This document shows, piece after piece, positions 14,161-17,284 of a stretch of DNA of 17,284 nt (position 1 is its first letter; every line of letters begins with the position of its first letter). The notes under the pieces were generated by a model, which saw only the letters and a program-made list of their open reading frames with translations, was not told where the DNA came from and did no database searches. The position numbers and the translations under genes are program-made. The stretch is taken from positions 1-17,284 of the forward strand of contig CAZFKU010000027.1 in assembly GCA_964518835.1 (NCBI GenBank). Direction: 5' to 3'. The stretch is from AB-629-J13 sp964518835. Its GTDB lineage: Bacteria; Fidelibacterota; Marinisomatia; Marinisomatales; AB-629-J13.

Positions 14161-17100
14161 TTACTTCAATAACATGACTTTTTTCATATCGGTGAATTCT
14201 CCTGAATTCAAACGATACAGGTAAATTCCTGACGGTACCGGTCTGTCTGAATTATCTCTTCCGTTCCAGACGACTGAATAATGATTCGGTGTCAAGTAGC
14301 CGGAAACGAGAGATTTAATTTCTCTGCCCATCATATCATAAACGACAAGAGATGTTATTCCTTCTGTTTCTACACTGTAATGTATGGTGGTCGTGGGATT
14401 GAATGGGTTCGGATAACTTCCTTGAAGACCGAACATTACAGGTTTCACATTAATCTCAGATTTAATCAGTGTGAATTCAGCATTTTCAATATTTGTCATT
14501 GAAAAATGACCGGAACCTGAAAGTTCAAAAATATCTCCTGATGTTGATGTCAGAATCCATTTGGAATTATCAGAAATGTGGTATGAAACATCGAGATTTC
14601 CATAAGGATTCATCACTGCGATGTTGCCGATTGAACCTGCATAAATGAGGTCATTGTCATAGCGTACATCAAATGCGCCGGCAGGAGGAACGGGTGGGAG
14701 GCTGTAACTGATTGCTTCGGCTTCAGGAACATTCGCATCAAAATAAAGTGCTTTTCCATTGAATGAAATAGAACTTGCATTTTCAAGACGATTTACAAAT
14801 TCACGACTCCGGGCAGTAGCCCCGCCAATCACAACATCACCTTCCGCACTGGTACGGATCCAATATCCTTTTCCGGGATCGAGAACGGTAGAAGATTCAT
14901 ATCCTGTGCTGAAACCATACAGTGTATTCGCCACAATAATTCCGTCGGGATCACTTATAGTTTCCACACCCATTATTTCGGATCCACCGGTAATTAAATT
15001 CCATCCTGATGCTAACGTTACAGAAATTTCGTTCACGCTTCCGCCTTCAACCATATTTTCACCTTCAGCATCAAATCGCAACCAGTATCCTTCACCCAAA
15101 TCCAAATTTTCTGCAGATACATAGCCTGCATCAAATGCATACAAAGTATTATTGATAGAATTTGGAAAGACTTGGGTATAATTGTTATCCTCAGTCTCAA
15201 CAGGTAACCCGACTAAATTCCAATTAGCTTGATTGGCAATTGTGACTTCAACGGTCCCGCCGACATCACCGGGATATTCAGGTTCGTTATTATTGGTGAA
15301 TTCAGCAGATCCGCCATAGAGACGATTTTTATGATCCGCACCTAACATATCACCGATTTCATTAAAATACCAATCAGGCATCTGGAACACATAATATACC
15401 TCATCGCTGGTTCCCCATTGAAAAGTATGAGGGAACTGTTCTTCCGGACTGCACCAGCCGCTGGGTGTGTCACAATCACCACCGGTCAGGTCAGGTGTGT
15501 TTGTTGCGTTAAGCGGGTTCCACCATGTAGCACCATTATCGGTTGATTTAAAAACCAGAATGTCTTCACTCCATTCGGGGAAATATTCCCAGGGTTCTTC
15601 ACAGTCATAAGGATCTGCCGGGTCAGCATTCTCTACAGGTCCTTTGACAGCTAAATCAGTCACCATCCACACCAGATTTGGATCATCCTTGTCAAATGCC
15701 AATTGACACTGAGTCTGCCAGATAAAACTGTCTCCACCGGGATTCGAGAAAGCCCAAGTAGCACTTCCCGTTACTACTTTTGAATAATTCCATCCGGTGG
15801 GTGTGTTCACAAATCCGGGATTTTCGAGGTGATTTCTGTCAATGGTGAAATGATAAAATCCGGAACCGAGTTCACTACCGTCTCCATTATAGTAATAACA
15901 GAAACTGTCTCCGCAGGGAAGAATTTCCAACACGATGTGGGGATTTCCGTCACTGTCAACCTTCATATCAAATTCATAATAGCTCCAGAAATCATAAAGC
16001 TCAGCAGATGCTGAATCAGGATTTTCTTCACAAGGATCGAAATAATCTGTAAACTCATTACTAATCATGTGTTCAAACACATTATCCGGAACGAAATAAT
16101 AATTATCGTTGTAATAAGGTGGTGCTGTACTGGATGGTCCATACCAGCTTACTCCGTGATCATCCGTCATTTTAAATATAAAGGTGTGGTTATTTGATAT
16201 TTGGCTGGCATCCTCATCGGCACCGGCAAATAATCCTACCAAACCTATCGCTCCCATTCCATCTGGTGTCATGCTGACTGTGGGGCTGGAATTATAACTC
16301 CCACCTGCGTCTCCAGGGACCAAATGAGCTGGTTCATCTATAATAATAAATTCAGAACCAAAGACCAAGTATCCATCCTCATAAGCTTCGCTGTGAAACA
16401 TATAATAGTTATTTCTGGTCCAGTCGTTATAGGCAACATTCACAATGGTATTATCACCATCAGATGAGATTCCCGGGCTGCCTACCCATTGATCGGTTTG
16501 ACCACCCCACTGGAGATCTATATCAATCGGTGCTGCAAAAGAACCGCCATCCCAACCAAATTCGTCATACGTGTAATAGGGTCTTCCGCCGTAAGTACTC
16601 TCAATACCAGTATATTCATTCCAAAATGCGTATGGATAATCCGAATTCCCCAGTGCGCTGGGATACCGAGCCTGTCTGTTGGACGGAGGCCAGTCAAAAC
16701 CAACATTGATGTAATTATAATTTGTCCAATCCATTCCATCCGGTGAGTATGCTGCACCTAATTGTCCATGGGTAGTATTTTCACCTGCCCATTGCCGATG
16801 TACGAAAAACCAGCCATTGTCTTCATCTACATAAAGCGGTCTGGTTGTACCTGAGTACATGCCATATCCATTGGTTGAAGAATCTACCAAAGCTGACCAC
16901 GAAGTATTATCACGACTTGCACTGCGATGAGTAGTAACCTGTGATTTTCCATCCTCAATATCAGTCTGGACTGTGGTTGGTTCAACTATTCTGGGAAGCT
17001 TTTGGTGTTTGGAAACCTTGGCTGGTAACTTATGTACCGCTCCCAAAGTAACACCGATTCCCAAAACTATAGTTAATATACAAGATATGTATTTGTTCAT
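14161..17100 (-). CDS. large secreted protein with Asp-box motifs and type IX secretion sorting domain
   Basis: A 979-residue exported protein of unknown role. It starts with a signal peptide (about 1-21: MNKYISCILTIVLGIGVTLG). Residues 60-600 are rich in Tyr, Trp, Asp and Asn and hold Asp-box-like motifs STDNGATW (519-526) and MTDDHGVSW (311-319), plus SPDGMDW (119-125), suggesting a sialidase/BNR-type beta-propeller. Two 61-residue repeats follow (627-687, 700-760). The C-terminus from about 890 is a type IX sorting domain: SYPNPFNPTT, VVYDMMGREI, VPSGIYLYRL and the ending KKVMLLK. It is therefore probably cell-surface or released. I use ATG 17100 rather than 17106, because AAAAGGGA (17107-17114) abuts the latter but is 6 bases from the former. 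No catalytic site can be assigned. Confidence 0.9.
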   Translation of the reverse strand: MNKYISCILTIVLGIGVTLGAVHKLPAKVSKHQKLPRIVEPTTVQTDIEDGKSQVTTHRSASRDNTSWSALVDSSTNGYGMYSGTTRPLYVDEDNGWFFVHRQWAGENTTHGQLGAAYSPDGMDWTNYNYINVGFDWPPSNRQARYPSALGNSDYPYAFWNEYTGIESTYGGRPYYTYDEFGWDGGSFAAPIDIDLQWGGQTDQWVGSPGISSDGDNTIVNVAYNDWTRNNYYMFHSEAYEDGYLVFGSEFIIIDEPAHLVPGDAGGSYNSSPTVSMTPDGMGAIGLVGLFAGADEDASQISNNHTFIFKMTDDHGVSWYGPSSTAPPYYNDNYYFVPDNVFEHMISNEFTDYFDPCEENPDSASAELYDFWSYYEFDMKVDSDGNPHIVLEILPCGDSFCYYYNGDGSELGSGFYHFTIDRNHLENPGFVNTPTGWNYSKVVTGSATWAFSNPGGDSFIWQTQCQLAFDKDDPNLVWMVTDLAVKGPVENADPADPYDCEEPWEYFPEWSEDILVFKSTDNGATWWNPLNATNTPDLTGGDCDTPSGWCSPEEQFPHTFQWGTSDEVYYVFQMPDWYFNEIGDMLGADHKNRLYGGSAEFTNNNEPEYPGDVGGTVEVTIANQANWNLVGLPVETEDNNYTQVFPNSINNTLYAFDAGYVSAENLDLGEGYWLRFDAEGENMVEGGSVNEISVTLASGWNLITGGSEIMGVETISDPDGIIVANTLYGFSTGYESSTVLDPGKGYWIRTSAEGDVVIGGATARSREFVNRLENASSISFNGKALYFDANVPEAEAISYSLPPVPPAGAFDVRYDNDLIYAGSIGNIAVMNPYGNLDVSYHISDNSKWILTSTSGDIFELSGSGHFSMTNIENAEFTLIKSEINVKPVMFGLQGSYPNPFNPTTTIHYSVETEGITSLVVYDMMGREIKSLVSGYLTPNHYSVVWNGRDNSDRPVPSGIYLYRLNSGEFTDMKKVMLLK
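14821..15003 (-). repeat. internal protein repeat, copy 2
   Basis: Codes residues 700-760 of the large secreted protein and repeats the pattern of copy 1 (WNL, NTLYGF, GY, PGKGYWIR, AEG, GG). Only 12 residues separate the copies. The DNA of the two has clearly diverged, so the duplication is old. Confidence 0.85.
15040..15222 (-). repeat. internal protein repeat, copy 1
   Basis: Codes residues 627-687 of the large secreted protein. Shared with copy 2 are WNL at the start, NTLY, GY, L-x-x-G-x-GYW-hydrophobic-R, AEG and a closing GG, with identical spacing from NTLY to AEG. Confidence 0.85.
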
Positions 17101-17106
17101 TGTCAT

Positions 17107-17114
17107 TCCCTTTT
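17107..17114 (-). promoter_or_regulatory. ribosome binding site that decides the secreted-protein start
   Basis: AAAAGGGA on the minus strand ends 6 bases before ATG 17100 but directly touches ATG 17106. Normal spacing selects 17100. Confidence 0.65.
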
Positions 17115-17186
17115 GTTATAGTTTAGTTAAAAAACACCCAAAAAACGAACTTGAGTGTACATTATTTTTTTGCATTTCACAAACTT

Positions 17187-17284
17187 TTATTTCAGCAAAA
17201 TCAATTTCATAAAATCAGTGTTTGTTTCAGAGTTTATTTGCAGAAAATAAACCCCGGCACTCACAGGATTGCTGTGTTGATCTG
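17187..17284 (-). CDS. C-terminal end of a second type IX-secreted protein, cut by window edge
   Basis: The last 31 codons of a gene that enters from the right, ending in TAA at 17187-17189. The peptide contains NPVSAGVYFLQINSE and ends DFMKLILLK. This is the terminal beta-strand pattern of a type IX sorting domain (S/A-G-hydrophobic-Y-x-hydrophobic, then K-hydrophobic-LLK) and closely parallels the end of the next gene (VPSGIYLYRLNSGE ... KKVMLLK). The functional part of the protein is outside the window. The stop lies 86 bases before the next start with no clear terminator between, so the two may be co-transcribed. Confidence 0.85.
   Translation of the reverse strand, partial: DQHSNPVSAGVYFLQINSETNTDFMKLILLK

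Noticed and set aside
14759..15124. 121-codon open frame on the plus strand inside the secreted-protein gene
   Set aside because: It is antisense to a well-supported coding region with repeats and has no recognisable protein features; it is an open reading shadow.
17101..17106. ATG at 17106 as start of the secreted protein
   Set aside because: The Shine-Dalgarno directly touches it, whereas spacing to ATG 17100 is normal and the signal peptide is unaffected.
1..17284. CRISPR arrays, insertion sequences, phage or defence genes
   Set aside because: No regularly spaced repeats, transposase motifs or defence domains were seen; all genes fit core metabolism, envelope, DNA or surface functions.

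Overview
The window looks like chromosomal core genome from an AT-rich bacterium of the FCB superphylum. The best guess is Candidatus Marinimicrobia (SAR406) or a near relative such as Ignavibacteria or Calditrichota. Three things point there: two secreted proteins ending in type IX secretion-type C-terminal sorting domains (one with the NPFNPTT box), a NusG paralog of the Bacteroidota UpxY type, and short lolA-like and serA/serC genes arranged as in that group. The assignment rests on recognition of protein families, not on a search. I did not compute GC content.

Everything recognised lies on the minus strand, so transcription runs from right to left. At the right edge (17284 to about 14161) is the last 31 codons of one secreted protein, then a 979-residue secreted protein with Asp-box (BNR-like) motifs, a duplicated 61-residue module and a type IX sorting tail. 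A strong symmetric terminator at 14101-14142 closes this unit.

A 14-gene co-directional run follows, from yebC (13992) to cysS (422). Gaps are at most about 63 bases and there are several overlaps or abutments. It falls into sub-blocks: (a) yebC-ruvC-ruvA, translation quality and Holliday-junction processing, without ruvB; (b) a DUF1015 gene, a short serA, serC and gcvT, that is serine synthesis and one-carbon metabolism; (c) ftsK-lolA, chromosome segregation and lipoprotein transport, an order also known from Proteobacteria; (d) a flippase-like membrane protein, a GmhB-like HAD phosphatase, ddl and a UpxY/RfaH-like NusG paralog, which together suggest cell-envelope synthesis; (e) cysS. After an AT-rich gap come tRNA-Thr(TGT) and a tRNA-Tyr(GTA) cut by the left edge. 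This tRNA pair usually precedes tuf/secE/nusG.

I saw no mobile element, CRISPR array, phage gene or defence system. The points most worth checking are the missing catalytic Glu in the SerA-like enzyme, the lost zinc loop in the GmhB-like phosphatase, the specialised NusG paralog inside an envelope gene block, and the DUF1015 protein fixed next to serA-serC.
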